Assembly: GCA_963763955.1 (NCBI GenBank) | Contig: CAVXQP010000006.1 | Coordinates: forward strand, 1 to 64,000 | From: DASUPK01 sp963763955 | Lineage (GTDB): Bacteria; Actinomycetota; Thermoleophilia; Solirubrobacterales; 70-9 | Reading direction: 5' to 3' | DNA: 64,000 nucleotides | Part shown: positions 31,723-40,884 of the stretch, one piece after another | Layout of the letters: each line of letters starts with the position of its first letter | Position numbering within the stretch: the first letter of the stretch is position 1 | The notes under the pieces: generated by a model | Seen by the model: the letters and a program-made list of their open reading frames with translations, nothing else | What the model was told of the DNA's origin: nothing | Database searches by the model: none | Made by a program: the position numbers and the translations under genes

Positions 31723-31731
31723 GGACTGAGG

Positions 31732-33939
31732 CTACGCGGCGATCTGCTCGATCCGCTCGTCGCCGAAACGCCGCCTCGCCTCGTCCATCAGCGGGCCGAC
31801 CCCGGGCGCCTCGAGCGAGCCGAAGCGGTCGCGCAGCCCCAGCACCCGCCTGCGGGCCTCGAGCAGCAACGCGGTGTCCCCGGGCAGCGAGGCGGCCCGG
31901 AACCGCGGCAGCCCGTGTTGGCGGGTGCCGAGGATCTCGCCCTCTCCCCTGATCGAGAGGTCGACCTCAGCGAGCGCAAAGCCGTCGCCCTCGCCCGCGA
32001 TCGCCTCGAGCCGCGCCTTCGCGGCGTCGGACTCCGGGTCTCCGAAGAGGATGCAGTACGACTCGTGGCTGCCGCGACCGACCCGGCCGCGCAGCTGATG
32101 GAGCTGGGAGAGCCCGAACCGCTCCGCGCCCTCGACCAACATCACCGTGGCGTTGGGGACGTCGATCCCGACCTCGATCACGGTGGTGGCCACCAGGACG
32201 TCAGCCTCGCCGGAGGAAAAGGCGTCCATCGCCCGCGCCTTCTGCTCCGAGGACAGCTGGCCGTGGAGCAGGGCGACGCGAAAATCGCGCAGCTCGGTCG
32301 AGGCCAGCCGTTTCGCCTCCGCCTCGGCGGCCTTGGCCTCTATCGCCTCCGAATCGCTGACCAGCGGGCAGACGACGTAAGCCTGACGTCCCTCCCCCAG
32401 CCGCTCCCGGATGAACTCATAGGCCCCGGGTCGCCGCTCCTCGCCGACCACTCGGGTACGGATCGGCTGACGACCCTGGGGCAGCTCTCGCAGCGCCGTC
32501 GTGTCGAGGTCCCCGTAGGCGGTCAGCGAGAGCGTCCGGGGAATCGGCGTGGCCGTCATGTGGAGGACGTGCGGCAGCCGCTTGCCGGGTCCCTTGGCGT
32601 CCAGCGCGGCCCGCTGGCGGACCCCGAAGCGGTGCTGCTCGTCGACGACTGCGACCGTGAGTGAGGAGAACTCGACGGACTCCTCGATCAGGGCGTGCGT
32701 GCCGACCACCAGCTGCGGCCGGCCGGCAGCCAGCGAATCGAGCAGCTCGCGCCGGCGCGCGGGCGGAGTGGCCGAGGTGAGCAAGGTCGCAGGGGCGGGC
32801 TCGGCGGCGAGCAGGGTCTCCAGGGTGCGGAAGTGCTGCTCGGCTAGCGTCTCGGTCGGGGCCATCAGCGCGGCCTGGTGGCCCGCCTCGATCGCGCGCA
32901 GCATCGCGTAGAGGGCGACGACCGTCTTTCCAGAGCCCACCTCCCCCATGAGCAGTCGCTGCATCGGCTGGGCCCGGACGAGATCGCCGTCGATCTGGTC
33001 GATCGCCCGGCGCTGGTCGGCGGTCAGCTCGAAGGGCAGCGAGTCCGACCAGACACCGACCCCATCGCCGGGCGCGGGCAGGGCGATCCCCTTGCTCCGG
33101 GAGACCCGCCGGCCGCGGCGCGAGACCAGAGCCGCCTGGTAGAGGAAGAGCTCCTCGAAGGCGAGGCGCTCCCGGGCGGCCTCGGCGGCATGCTCCTCCG
33201 AGGGAAAGTGCGCCGCCGTCAGGCAGTCGGCGGCGCCCGCCATGCGCAGTTCCCGGCGCAGACGCCCGGGGATCGGCTCCACGGCGTGCCGGGCCATCGG
33301 CATCGCCTGCCAAACCCACTCGCGGATGCGCTGCGGGCGCAGTCGCTCGGAGGCCGGGTGCACCGGGACCACCCCGGTGGTGTGGAGGCCCGCGGGTGCT
33401 CGGGCCACGTCCGAGTCCAGGAACTCGTACTCGGCGACGTTGAAGCCGCGCTTCTCGAGCTTCCCGCGCAGCAGCAGCCGCGTGCCGGGGACGAGCCGGT
33501 CCGCCAGCCAGGCCCGGTTGAACCAGACGGCCTTCACCATGCCGCTCGCATCCGATACGTCTGCCTGCAGGATCGTCAGGCGCCGGCGCCGAGTCGGCCG
33601 CAGCTTCGCGCTGCCCACCTCGACCTCGATGGTCGCCTCCTCCCCCAGCCTCAGCTCCCCTATGCCGACCGGCTCGGCCCGATCACGGTAGCTGTGGGGG
33701 ACGTGGCGCAGCAGATCGCCGAGGCTCGAGATCCCCATCTCGGCCGCCGCGCCCGCCAGCTTCGGCCCCGCTCCGCGCAGCTTGGTGATCGGCGCATCGA
33801 GAATCGACGGGCGCGGCGTCGTCTTCAGCGGCGCCTTCAGCAACGACTCGCTCTCCAGGATTTCCCCGGTTCCCAATTGACGCGGCGCGTAGATCCGGGC
33901 CGGGATCGGGTCGCGGTCGAGGGCGGCCTCCATCGCCAT
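31732..33939 (-). CDS. recG: ATP-dependent DNA helicase RecG
   Basis: 735 residues. The N-terminal OB-fold wedge domain has GAGPKLAGAAAEMGI, DLLRHVPHSYRDR and KAVWFNRAWLADRLVPGTRL. Superfamily-2 helicase motifs: LTADQRRAIDQIDGDL, LLMGEVGSGKTVVALYAM (Walker A), LMAPTETLAEQHF, LVVGTHALIEESV, VVDEQHRFGVRQR (D-E-x-H), HMTATPIPRTLSL, ATTVIEVGIDVPNAT and QLHQLRGRVGRGSHESYC. It regresses stalled replication forks. The start ATG follows a GC-rich divergent region shared with the DUF427 gene; the first 30 residues are not conserved and the true start may be a little downstream. Confidence 0.95.
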   Translation of the reverse strand: MAMEAALDRDPIPARIYAPRQLGTGEILESESLLKAPLKTTPRPSILDAPITKLRGAGPKLAGAAAEMGISSLGDLLRHVPHSYRDRAEPVGIGELRLGEEATIEVEVGSAKLRPTRRRRLTILQADVSDASGMVKAVWFNRAWLADRLVPGTRLLLRGKLEKRGFNVAEYEFLDSDVARAPAGLHTTGVVPVHPASERLRPQRIREWVWQAMPMARHAVEPIPGRLRRELRMAGAADCLTAAHFPSEEHAAEAARERLAFEELFLYQAALVSRRGRRVSRSKGIALPAPGDGVGVWSDSLPFELTADQRRAIDQIDGDLVRAQPMQRLLMGEVGSGKTVVALYAMLRAIEAGHQAALMAPTETLAEQHFRTLETLLAAEPAPATLLTSATPPARRRELLDSLAAGRPQLVVGTHALIEESVEFSSLTVAVVDEQHRFGVRQRAALDAKGPGKRLPHVLHMTATPIPRTLSLTAYGDLDTTALRELPQGRQPIRTRVVGEERRPGAYEFIRERLGEGRQAYVVCPLVSDSEAIEAKAAEAEAKRLASTELRDFRVALLHGQLSSEQKARAMDAFSSGEADVLVATTVIEVGIDVPNATVMLVEGAERFGLSQLHQLRGRVGRGSHESYCILFGDPESDAAKARLEAIAGEGDGFALAEVDLSIRGEGEILGTRQHGLPRFRAASLPGDTALLLEARRRVLGLRDRFGSLEAPGVGPLMDEARRRFGDERIEQIAA

Positions 33940-33960
33940 CTAGGCTAGGCGTAACGATGG

Positions 33961-34470
33961 ATGGCCAGGACGGACTCTGAGCGCATGAGCACCCAGCGAG
34001 CGAAGGAATCCGTCTGGGACTACCCGCGCCCGCCGCGCGTCGAGCCGCTCGACCGCCACGTGCGGATCGTGCTCGGCGGCGAGACGATCGCCGAGAGCGA
34101 CCGCGCGTTCCGCGTCCTGGAGACGGCCAGCCCGCCGACCATCTATGTCCCTCGCGAGGACGTGCGCGAGGGCGTGCTGATCGAGGCCGGGAATGACGTC
34201 CACACCGAGTGCGAGTGGAAAGGAACCGCCTCCTACGTCCACGCCGAGGCGGGCGGCAAGCGCGCGCAGCGGGTCGCCTGGTTCTACCCGGAGCCGAAGC
34301 AGGGCTTCGAGCAGCTCAAGGACCACCTCGCCTTCTATCCGCGCCGCGTCGACGCCGCCTACCTCGACGACGAGCCGGTCACCCCGCAACCGGGCGCCTA
34401 CTACGGCGGCTGGATCACCGAGGAGATCGAGGGCCCTTTCAAGGGCGAGCCCGGCTCCGAGGGCTGGTAG
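33961..34470 (+). CDS. DUF427 domain protein
   Basis: 169 residues. It has the typical DUF427 sequence: RIVLGGETIAESDRAFRVLE, PPTIYVPREDVREGVLI, CEWKGTASYVHAEAGG, VAWFYPEPKQGFEQLKDHLA and FYPRRVDAAYLDDEPVTPQP, ending GWITEEIEGPFKGEPGSEGW. Members are small beta-rich proteins of unknown function, sometimes called nucleotidyltransferase-associated. ATG at 33961; an internal ATG at 33985 is also possible. It is divergent from recG with 21 bp between. Confidence 0.92.
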   Translation: MARTDSERMSTQRAKESVWDYPRPPRVEPLDRHVRIVLGGETIAESDRAFRVLETASPPTIYVPREDVREGVLIEAGNDVHTECEWKGTASYVHAEAGGKRAQRVAWFYPEPKQGFEQLKDHLAFYPRRVDAAYLDDEPVTPQPGAYYGGWITEEIEGPFKGEPGSEGW

Positions 34471-34501
34471 CGGCCACGCGGCTAACGAAGTCTCTTCGCC
34501 C

Positions 34502-34915
34502 CTACTGCATTCCGTTCTGCGGCCCCCTTGAGCCCTGCCCGGTCCGTAGAGGTTCCGGCTCCGTTCCGTTGGCAGGGAGATTGACCGTCGGAGGACTTCC
34601 CGCAGATCCGCTATGACGGCTGCTCTCGACCCCCTGCTGAGGGACCTTGGCTGTGGGGAGTATGGTCGACTCGGTTCGCTTGACGCCGGAGTACGACGAA
34701 CGGTCACGGGAAGAATTTCCCGGATCAGAGGTCGCGGCCTTGGGGCCCGGGGGGACCTTCTCCTGGGCGGCGGAAGGGACGGTCACGCTAGGCAATGCTG
34801 CGGGCGCGACCTGCGGGTGGTTGTCGCCTCCCCCACACCCGCCGGTCGACAGCGCGATCAGCGCGGCCACCGCAAACATCACCAGCGGCGATGGGGATCG
34901 GAAAGCGCGATCCAC
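34502..34915 (-). CDS. Small secreted or lipid-anchored Pro/Ser-rich hypothetical protein
   Basis: 137 residues from a GTG preceded by a strong AGGAGG eight bases upstream, which supports reality. The N-terminus (RSPSPLVMFAVAALIALSTG, then GCGGG) is a signal sequence with a near-lipobox S-T-G-G-C. The rest is low-complexity Pro, Ser, Thr and Gly (for example PQVAPAALPSVTVPSAAQEK) without domains. It shares the R-x-P-S-P hydrophobic N-terminus with its neighbour at 35018 and the remnant at 16695. No function assigned. Confidence 0.6.
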   Translation of the reverse strand: MDRAFRSPSPLVMFAVAALIALSTGGCGGGDNHPQVAPAALPSVTVPSAAQEKVPPGPKAATSDPGNSSRDRSSYSGVKRTESTILPTAKVPQQGVESSRHSGSAGSPPTVNLPANGTEPEPLRTGQGSRGPQNGMQ

Positions 34916-34958
34916 CTCGTTTTCCTCCTTCTTCGACCTGGGTTAGAGACATGGCGCT

Positions 34959-34984
34959 GCGGCGCCGCCCGGGAGCGGCGCCGC
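34959..34984 (-). terminator. GC-only hairpin after a secreted-protein gene
   Basis: GCGGCGCCGC (34959-34968) and an identical, self-complementary GCGGCGCCGC (34975-34984) form a ten-base-pair stem with a six-base loop. It starts 34 bases downstream of the 35018 gene stop on the minus strand. There is no T-tract, so at best it is the tract-less actinobacterial terminator type. It could also act as a DNA cruciform. Confidence 0.45.
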
Positions 34985-35017
34985 AAACGCGCCTGATACT
35001 GGATTCGCGCTACGCGG

Positions 35018-35533
35018 TCAGCACTGAACGGACATGTAGACCGGTTCTGTGGCGATCTCGGTGCCGGCGGCGTTGTCCACCTCGTACTGAACCTCATTCG
35101 GACCGGTGCTGCTGCGCCCCACCATCACGAACCCGTCCGCGAAGTTGCTCGTGTTACTGGGAGCCACAATCCCGCCGTTGGCATTGATTACGCATTTCGT
35201 CACGGGGTTCGGGAAGGTGACGCGGGCCCTTCCGGTCCCGAGCACCGTCGTGGTCACGCCGCCGGAGCTGTCGACGACTCCTCCGGTGCCCGTCGAGTTG
35301 AGCAGCGCCCACATGGAGATACCGCGCAGCGGAAGGCCTCCGAGCGCATCGGAGTTCTTCGCGCTGGCCACCGAGAGCCCCGGGGCCCTCTGCGTGATCT
35401 GGTTGTTGGAGATGTTCTTCACTTTCTTCTTGTTGAGGACACCACCGGCGACCGCGGTACCGCCAAGCGCCACGATCAGTGCCGCGATGGCGACGAGCAT
35501 CGCTGGCGACGGGCGTCGAAAGACCCTCTTCAT
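35018..35533 (-). CDS. Secreted beta-rich hypothetical protein of the RRPSPA family
   Basis: 171 residues from ATG at 35533 with GGAGGG just upstream. MKRVFRRPSPAMLVAIAALI followed by VALGGTAVAGGVLNKKKVKN gives a basic N-terminus and one hydrophobic helix, then the linker ISNNQITQRAPGLSVASAKN. The remainder (VVDSSGGVTTTVLGTGRARV, FPNPVTKCVINANGGIV, ending EPVYMSVQC) is Thr/Val/Asn-rich, predicted beta, with two cysteines. The N-terminal architecture is a common one for exported Thermoleophilia proteins. The molecular role is unknown. Confidence 0.75.
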   Translation of the reverse strand: MKRVFRRPSPAMLVAIAALIVALGGTAVAGGVLNKKKVKNISNNQITQRAPGLSVASAKNSDALGGLPLRGISMWALLNSTGTGGVVDSSGGVTTTVLGTGRARVTFPNPVTKCVINANGGIVAPSNTSNFADGFVMVGRSSTGPNEVQYEVDNAAGTEIATEPVYMSVQC

Positions 35534-35691
35534 CGATCCCTCCAGTTTCTGCCGGGACAGCCTTCTCCCCAGCGAGTTGGTCGAGGCTTCCCCTCGGACG
35601 GCCCCGGTTTGCGGGGGCATCCTCTCCCAGTCAACGCATCGTTGTCAACCCTGCTTCTTGCGGGCTGAGCGCGATATCGCCGAACTTTCGG

Positions 35692-36441
35692 CTAGATCGC
35701 GGCGGACGCGCCGCGGTCTCGCCGCCAAGTCTCGGAGATCCAGCCGAGGGCCGGATGGTCGCCGACGGACTCGAGCGCCTCCGGCCGGGGCATATCGGGT
35801 AGCTCGTACTGAAACTCCGGGGGCCAGACCAGCGGGTAGAGCAGCGCGGCGGCAGTCAGATCGGCGACGGTGAAGCCCTCCCCGACCAGGTAGTCCCCTC
35901 CGGCGCGCTCGGCCTCGATCCGGTCCAGAGCGCCGACCACAGCCACCTTGCTGCGCTCATATGAGTCCTGGTCGAATCCGTAGCGCTTCACCACATAGCG
36001 CCAGGCGACCGGGAACATCGCCCGCTGCTGCACCCGAGCCGCCGCCCCGTGGTCGGTGGCGAGAAAGGCGGACATCAGGGCCGGCTGGTCGCGCCCCTCC
36101 CAGAAGCCGACCCGGCGCATGTCGTGCCCGGCGTGCTCGTCGAAGAACTCCTCGAGCTCGAGCGCCCGCCGGCGCTCGTCGGGATCCGCCGGATAGAGGG
36201 CGGGCTCCGGCTGCCTGGCCTCCAGCGCCTCGACGATCTTGGTGGAGTCGACGATCCGCCTTCCGTCGAGGTCGATGACGGGCAGTGTTCCCTTATCTCG
36301 GGAAAAGGCCATCGCCCTCGGTCCTCCCGGCAGCAGGGATCGCCGCCGGTGCGGCACGCCCTTGAAGTCGAGCGCCCAGCGCGCCTTCTCGTTGTAGTTG
36401 GAGAAGCTGTACTGCCAGAGGACGGGCAGCCCGTCGCTCAC
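35692..36441 (-). CDS. Glutathione S-transferase-like protein
   Basis: 249 residues. The N-terminal thioredoxin-fold GST domain has VLWQYSFSNYNEKARWALDF and KGTLPVIDLDGRRIVDSTKI with the cis-Pro and Ser-Thr glutathione-type contact. The C-terminal helical domain has YLVGEGFTVADLTAAALLYP (the G-x-x-[FL]-T-x-A-D N-capping motif). Actinobacteria rarely make glutathione, so the thiol substrate may differ (mycothiol or none). It starts two bases before the DAK2 gene's stop would end, that is, downstream of it and cotranscribed. Confidence 0.85.
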   Translation of the reverse strand: MSDGLPVLWQYSFSNYNEKARWALDFKGVPHRRRSLLPGGPRAMAFSRDKGTLPVIDLDGRRIVDSTKIVEALEARQPEPALYPADPDERRRALELEEFFDEHAGHDMRRVGFWEGRDQPALMSAFLATDHGAAARVQQRAMFPVAWRYVVKRYGFDQDSYERSKVAVVGALDRIEAERAGGDYLVGEGFTVADLTAAALLYPLVWPPEFQYELPDMPRPEALESVGDHPALGWISETWRRDRGASAAI

Positions 36442-36442
36442 G

Positions 36443-38068
36443 TCACTGTGCCGCCAGGAGCCACCAGTAGTGCGGCTGGCCGCCCTCGTGGAGCTCGAGC
36501 TCGACGCCGGCCGGAGCGTGGCCCTCCAGGTCCGCGAGCCCGATCGGCGCTCCCTCCCCGCTGACCACGGTGAGAATTTCGGCTCCTTCGGCGAGCCTGG
36601 CCATGGTCTCGTCGAGGGTCGAGCCCGCGCCGCCCCAGGCGACGATCTCGTCCCCGACGAAGCCGACCGCGTCGCCCTTGACGAACCGTCCCTTTGCGTC
36701 GTCCCGCGCGGCGGGCGCGACCGACCCGGCGCGGATCCCGGCGAGCGCGTCGACCATCCGCTCGGCGTTGTCGTCGATGGAGGCGGTCGGGTCGAGCTCC
36801 ACCAGAGCGGCCACCCCGGCCTGCTGCGAGGTGCAGGGGACGACGCGGGCCTGCTTGTCCGAGAGCTCAGCCGCGCGCTCGGCCGCCATCACCACGTTCG
36901 CGTTGTTGGGAAAGACCAGGACCTCCTCGGAGTGCACTTCGTGGATCGCGGCGAGCAGGTCGTAGATCGAGGGGTTGAAGGTCTCGCCCCCGTCCACGAC
37001 GAAGGCACCCAACCCCTCGTAGAGCTCCCGCATCCCAGGGCCCGCAACCACGGCCACAGCCGCGCATCGCCCGGCCTGCAGCCGCGCGGTCCGCTCCGCG
37101 ATCTGCTCGCGCATGTCGCCCACGTCGAGTTGACTGACCTCGCCCGCCCGGTCGAAGAGCGCCACCGCGGCCTCCGGTTCGTCCGTGTGGACGTGGACCT
37201 TGATGGTCGCCTCGTCACCGACCACCAGGACCGAGTCACCGCGCTCCTCCAGCATCGGGACGAACGAGCGGCTCTCGAGACCCGTGCCGGTGACGATGAA
37301 GTTCGTGCAGTAGCGGAACCGGCTGTCCTCGTGGTGGGGGCGGGTGTCGGCCGCAGGGGCGTAATGCGGGACCTCCGGCGAGGTCTCGACGTCTCCGCGC
37401 AACCCGGCGACGACACCGGCGAGGATCACCACCAGGCCGTGCGCTCCCGCATCCACAACCCCGGACTCCCGGAGGACCTCGAGTTGCTCGGGAGTGCGAG
37501 CGACCGCCGCCTCGCCGTCACGGACGGCGTCATCGAGCAGCTCGGCGAGCAGCGCGTCCTGCTCGGCCGGGGTCGCGTTGGAATCAAGGCGCACCTCCTG
37601 CATGTGGGCGAGGTGGCGCGACATCGAGGTGGCCATCTCGCGGAACACCGTCAGCATCGTCCCCTCGGCCGGCTCGCGGACCGATTCGTACGCCGCCTCG
37701 GCGGCACGCGCGAACGCCGCGGAGACCAGCATCGGGTCGACCAGCTCCCCCGGTCGGCTGGCGAGCTCCTCGGCCGCTCCGCGGACGATCTGGCTGAGGA
37801 TCACACCCGAGTTACCGCGGGCGCCCATCAGCGCAGCGCGTGCCAGCGCATTCACCAGCTCCGTGCGGCCGACCTCGTCGACCATCTGGCCGTCGAGGCG
37901 ATCGAGCTCGTCGCTGACCGCGCGCAGCGTCAGCGCCATGTTGTCCCCGGTGTCGCCGTCGGCGACCGGGAATACGTTCAGGTCGTTGACCTCCTTGCGC
38001 CGCTCCTCGAGATGTGCGGCGGCCGCGCTGACCACGCGCCGGAATCGCTCTATGGAGGGATCAGCCAT
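36443..38068 (-). CDS. DAK2/DegV-linked kinase (FakA/YloV family)
   Basis: 541 residues. The N-terminal DAK2 (DhaL) domain has NDLNVFPVADGDTGDNMALT (the three metal-binding Asp), ARGNSGVILSQIVRG and EGTMLTVFREMA. The middle has VVDAGAHGLVVILAGV. The C-terminal half has YCTNFIVTG, DSVLVVGDEATIKVHVHTD (His-containing) and VFPNNANVVMAAERAAELS. Homologues phosphorylate fatty acids bound to FakB. The position between rpmB and recG is the actinobacterial standard, though a GST and three small genes intervene before recG here. No fakB/degV is visible in the window. Confidence 0.92.
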   Translation of the reverse strand: MADPSIERFRRVVSAAAAHLEERRKEVNDLNVFPVADGDTGDNMALTLRAVSDELDRLDGQMVDEVGRTELVNALARAALMGARGNSGVILSQIVRGAAEELASRPGELVDPMLVSAAFARAAEAAYESVREPAEGTMLTVFREMATSMSRHLAHMQEVRLDSNATPAEQDALLAELLDDAVRDGEAAVARTPEQLEVLRESGVVDAGAHGLVVILAGVVAGLRGDVETSPEVPHYAPAADTRPHHEDSRFRYCTNFIVTGTGLESRSFVPMLEERGDSVLVVGDEATIKVHVHTDEPEAAVALFDRAGEVSQLDVGDMREQIAERTARLQAGRCAAVAVVAGPGMRELYEGLGAFVVDGGETFNPSIYDLLAAIHEVHSEEVLVFPNNANVVMAAERAAELSDKQARVVPCTSQQAGVAALVELDPTASIDDNAERMVDALAGIRAGSVAPAARDDAKGRFVKGDAVGFVGDEIVAWGGAGSTLDETMARLAEGAEILTVVSGEGAPIGLADLEGHAPAGVELELHEGGQPHYWWLLAAQ

Positions 38069-38117
38069 ACGGGGAGCGAGCCAAGCCTAGACCCCGAAAT
38101 GCAGGTATGCCGGGAGC

Positions 38118-38312
38118 CTAGGCGGCCTTCGTGACCTTGTTGCTCTTCAGGCAGCGCGCGCAGACGTAGACGCGCCGCGTGCCGCCCCCCTCCTCCTGGA
38201 TCCGGACCTTCTGGAGGTTGGGGTTGAAGCGCCGCCTGGTGGCGACCATGGAGTGACTCCGCGAGTTGCCGAATGCGGGACGCTTGCCGCAGCTATGACA
38301 GACCTTGGCCAT
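38118..38312 (-). CDS. rpmB: Ribosomal protein L28 (zinc-binding form)
   Basis: 64 residues. MAKVCHSCGKRPAFGNSRSH and the C-terminal VYVCARCLKSNKV supply two CxxC zinc pairs. RRRFNPNLQKVRI is the bL28 core. Both L28 and L32 in this genome are the zinc versions. Upstream on the minus strand is TATGAT 12 bases before the ATG, a fair -10 for a nearly leaderless transcript, without a clear -35. Confidence 0.96.
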   Translation of the reverse strand: MAKVCHSCGKRPAFGNSRSHSMVATRRRFNPNLQKVRIQEEGGGTRRVYVCARCLKSNKVTKAA

Positions 38313-38385
38313 GGACCAGCCATCATAGATGGCCGGTCCTCTATTCGGCGGTGGTTGTTGTGGCCGCCGTATGTGGCGAAGCCGG

Positions 38386-38874
38386 TTACCGCAACTGGTC
38401 TCTCAGCAGCGACATCCGCATCGCGACGATGGCCGCCCCGCGGCCCTGATCGCGCTTGTCGCCGCCCGACCGGGCAAGCGCCTGTTCCATGTTCTCCGCC
38501 GTGATCACCCCGAAGGCGCAGGGCACTCCGGTGTCGAGCTGGACGCGCTGGGTCCCGGATGCGACCTCGTTGCAGACGTGGTCGTAGTGGCTGGTCTCGC
38601 CGCGGATCACCACCCCGAGGCAGGCGACCCCGGCGAAACGGCCGGACTCCGCGCAGAGCTTCGCGGCGAAGGGCAGCTCGAAGGCGCCGGGCACTCGGTA
38701 GGTGTGGACCGAGGCCTCACTGACGCCACCGACCGCGAACCCCTCGGCAGCGCCATTGAGCAGCCGCTCGGCGATGTCCTCGTAGAACGTCGCGACGCAG
38801 ACCGCGAACTCGCTGCGCGAGAGGGCCTCGCGATCCCCGTCGCTGAAGTGCTCGTAGGAGTGCTCGTCAGTCAC
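38386..38874 (-). CDS. ribH: 6,7-dimethyl-8-ribityllumazine synthase
   Basis: 162 residues with a GTG start overlapping the ribBA stop by eight bases. It condenses the ribityl-aminouracil with dihydroxybutanone phosphate. Motifs: VHTYRVPGAFELPFAAKLCA (V-P-G-[AS]-x-E), GVACLGVVIRGETSHYDHVC (G-x-[IV]-I-x-G-x-T-x-H-x-[DE] with the catalytic His) and VPCAFGVITAENMEQALARS. It is the last gene of the rib operon. Confidence 0.95.
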   Translation of the reverse strand: MTDEHSYEHFSDGDREALSRSEFAVCVATFYEDIAERLLNGAAEGFAVGGVSEASVHTYRVPGAFELPFAAKLCAESGRFAGVACLGVVIRGETSHYDHVCNEVASGTQRVQLDTGVPCAFGVITAENMEQALARSGGDKRDQGRGAAIVAMRMSLLRDQLR

Positions 38875-40210
38875 CTGGCGGATAGTCCCCAGGCGGCGAC
38901 TCCCGGCGGTTCTCCTCGTCCTTGCGGTGCTCCTCGTAGAGCAGCTGCTCGTCGAGCGGCAGGCCCTGGTGATGGAGCGCGTGGCCCATGCGGTCGCGCT
39001 TCGCCCGCAGGTAGGCCTCGTTGTGGGGGTTGGGGACGGACTGGATCGGCACCTGGTCGGTGACCGACAGCCCGTACCCCTCCAGGCCGAGGATCTTCTT
39101 CGGGTTGTTGGTCAGGATCCGGATGCTCGACAGCCCGAGGTCGACCAGGATCTGGGCGCCGATGCCGTAGTCGCGCAGGTCCGCCGGCAGCCCCAGCTTG
39201 AGATTGGCGTCGACGGTGTCCAGGCCCTCCTCCTGGAGCTTGTAGGCGCGCAGCTTGTTGAGCAGCCCGATGCCGCGTCCCTCCTGGGAGAGATACAGCA
39301 GCACCCCCTTGCCCTCCCGCTCGATCGTCGCCAGGGCTGCCTCGAGCTGCTCGCCGCAGTCGCAGCGCAGCGAGTGGAAGACGTCGCCGGTGAGACACTC
39401 CGAGTGGACGCGGACGAGGACGTCCTCGGAGCCGGCGACCTCGCCCTTGACCATCGCGACGTGATGCTTGTCGTCGACCAGGGAGCGGTAGCCGACGGCG
39501 CTGAACTCCCCGAACGTCGTGGGGAGCTTGGTGGAGACGATCCGCTCGACCAGCTTCTCCGTACGCCGCCGATAGGCGATCAGATCCGCGACCGTGACCA
39601 TCTTCAGGTCGTGCTTGGCGCAGTAGTCGACCAGGTCGGGGACGCGGGCCATCGTCCCGTCCTCGTTCATGATCTCGCAGATCACCCCGGCCGGGATCAG
39701 GCCGGCGAGGCGAGCCAGGTCGATGGCCGCCTCGGTCTGGCCGGTCCGCTCCAGAACGCCGCCGTCCTTGGCCTTGAGGGGGAAGACGTGGCCCGGCTGG
39801 ACCAGGTCCTGGGGCTGTGAATGCGGGTCGATGGCCACCTGGATGGTTCGGGCGCGGTCGGCCGCCGAGATGCCGGTCGTGACCCCGTCGCGGGCCTCGA
39901 CCGAGACGGTGAACGCGGTCTGGAAGGGGGCCTCGTTCTTCGCCGCCATCAGGTTGAGGCCGAGCTCGTCGCAGCGCTCATCGGTGAGCGCCAGGCAGAT
40001 CAGGCCCCTGCCATGTGTGGCCATGAAGTTGACCGCCTCCGGCGTCGCGAACTGGGCCGCCAGCGTCAGGTCGCCCTCGTTCTCACGGTTCTCGTCGTCG
40101 CAGACGACGACCATCCGGCCGCGGCGGATGTCCTCGATCGCCTCCTCGATCGTGGCGAATGGAGTATCGGTCCTGCTGTCGGTCAGTTTGGATTCCTCGA
40201 TCTGGGACAA
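38867..40210 (-). CDS. ribBA: Bifunctional DHBP synthase / GTP cyclohydrolase II
   Basis: 447 residues from TTG at 40210 (MSQIEESKLTDSRTDTPFAT). Residues to about 220 are DHBP synthase: VVVCDDENRENEGDLTLAAQ, FMATHGRGLICLALT, TGISAADRARTI, FPLKAKDGGVLERTGQTEAA. Then comes GTP cyclohydrolase II with RVHSECLTGDVFHSLRCDCG (zinc Cys), YLSQEGRGIGLLNKLRAYKL, YGIGAQILVDLG and LTNNPKKILGL. Both first steps of riboflavin synthesis are thus on one protein. An upstream GTG frame start at 40270 would overlap ribE; the TTG leaves a 16 bp gap. Confidence 0.95.
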   Translation of the reverse strand: MSQIEESKLTDSRTDTPFATIEEAIEDIRRGRMVVVCDDENRENEGDLTLAAQFATPEAVNFMATHGRGLICLALTDERCDELGLNLMAAKNEAPFQTAFTVSVEARDGVTTGISAADRARTIQVAIDPHSQPQDLVQPGHVFPLKAKDGGVLERTGQTEAAIDLARLAGLIPAGVICEIMNEDGTMARVPDLVDYCAKHDLKMVTVADLIAYRRRTEKLVERIVSTKLPTTFGEFSAVGYRSLVDDKHHVAMVKGEVAGSEDVLVRVHSECLTGDVFHSLRCDCGEQLEAALATIEREGKGVLLYLSQEGRGIGLLNKLRAYKLQEEGLDTVDANLKLGLPADLRDYGIGAQILVDLGLSSIRILTNNPKKILGLEGYGLSVTDQVPIQSVPNPHNEAYLRAKRDRMGHALHHQGLPLDEQLLYEEHRKDEENRRESPPGDYPPGD

Positions 40211-40226
40211 GGGTCCTACTCTCTTC

Positions 40227-40877
40227 CTAAATCGGGTTGCTCCTCGGCTCCGCCTGCGGAGCACCCTCACTTGATAAGGGTGACATGCCGGGATCGGTGG
40301 GCAGCTGGCGCCGGACGTAGCGGGCGAGGATGTCGCACTCGACGTTGACCCGGTCGCCGGGGGCGAGCGCTCCCAGGGTCGTGCGCTCGAGCGTCTCGGG
40401 AACCAGGGAGACTTCCAGGGACGAGCCGGCGAGGTCCGCGATCGTCAGGCTGACGCCCTCGACCGCGATCGACCCGCGTTCGACGACGTACGGGAGCAGG
40501 TCGTCCGGCAGCTCGAGCCGCAGTCGCTTGGCGAAGCCGTCGGCCGAGAGGTCCGCCACCGCCGCGGTCCCGTCGACGTGGCCCTGGACGACGTGGCCGC
40601 CGAGCCGGTCCGTCGGCCGCAGCGGCAGCTCGAGGTTGACCCTCGAGAAGGGTTCGACCTCGCCCAGCGTGGTCAGCGAAAGCGTCTGGTGCATGACGTC
40701 GGCGCCGAACTCGCCCCCGCTGACGGAGGTCGCCGTCAGGCAGGCGCCGTTGACCGCGACCGAGTCGCCGGGGCTGAGCTCGGAGGCGAGGTCGGCGCGA
40801 ATTCTCAGGCGCGCCCCGTCGTCCGAGGCCTCCACGGCCGCGACGCTCCCGAGCTCCTTGATGATCCCGGTGAACAT
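40227..40877 (-). CDS. ribE: Riboflavin synthase, alpha chain
   Basis: 216 residues made of two lumazine-binding barrels: MFTGIIKELGSVAAV, DSVAVNGACLTATSV, GGHVVQGHVDGTAAV in the first and VERGSIAVEGVSLTIADL in the second. The invariant MFTGI start fixes the ATG. It dismutates two ribityllumazines to riboflavin. It lies between ribD and ribBA with gaps of 7 and 16 bases. Confidence 0.96.
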   Translation of the reverse strand: MFTGIIKELGSVAAVEASDDGARLRIRADLASELSPGDSVAVNGACLTATSVSGGEFGADVMHQTLSLTTLGEVEPFSRVNLELPLRPTDRLGGHVVQGHVDGTAAVADLSADGFAKRLRLELPDDLLPYVVERGSIAVEGVSLTIADLAGSSLEVSLVPETLERTTLGALAPGDRVNVECDILARYVRRQLPTDPGMSPLSSEGAPQAEPRSNPI

Positions 40878-40884
40878 CAGCGCC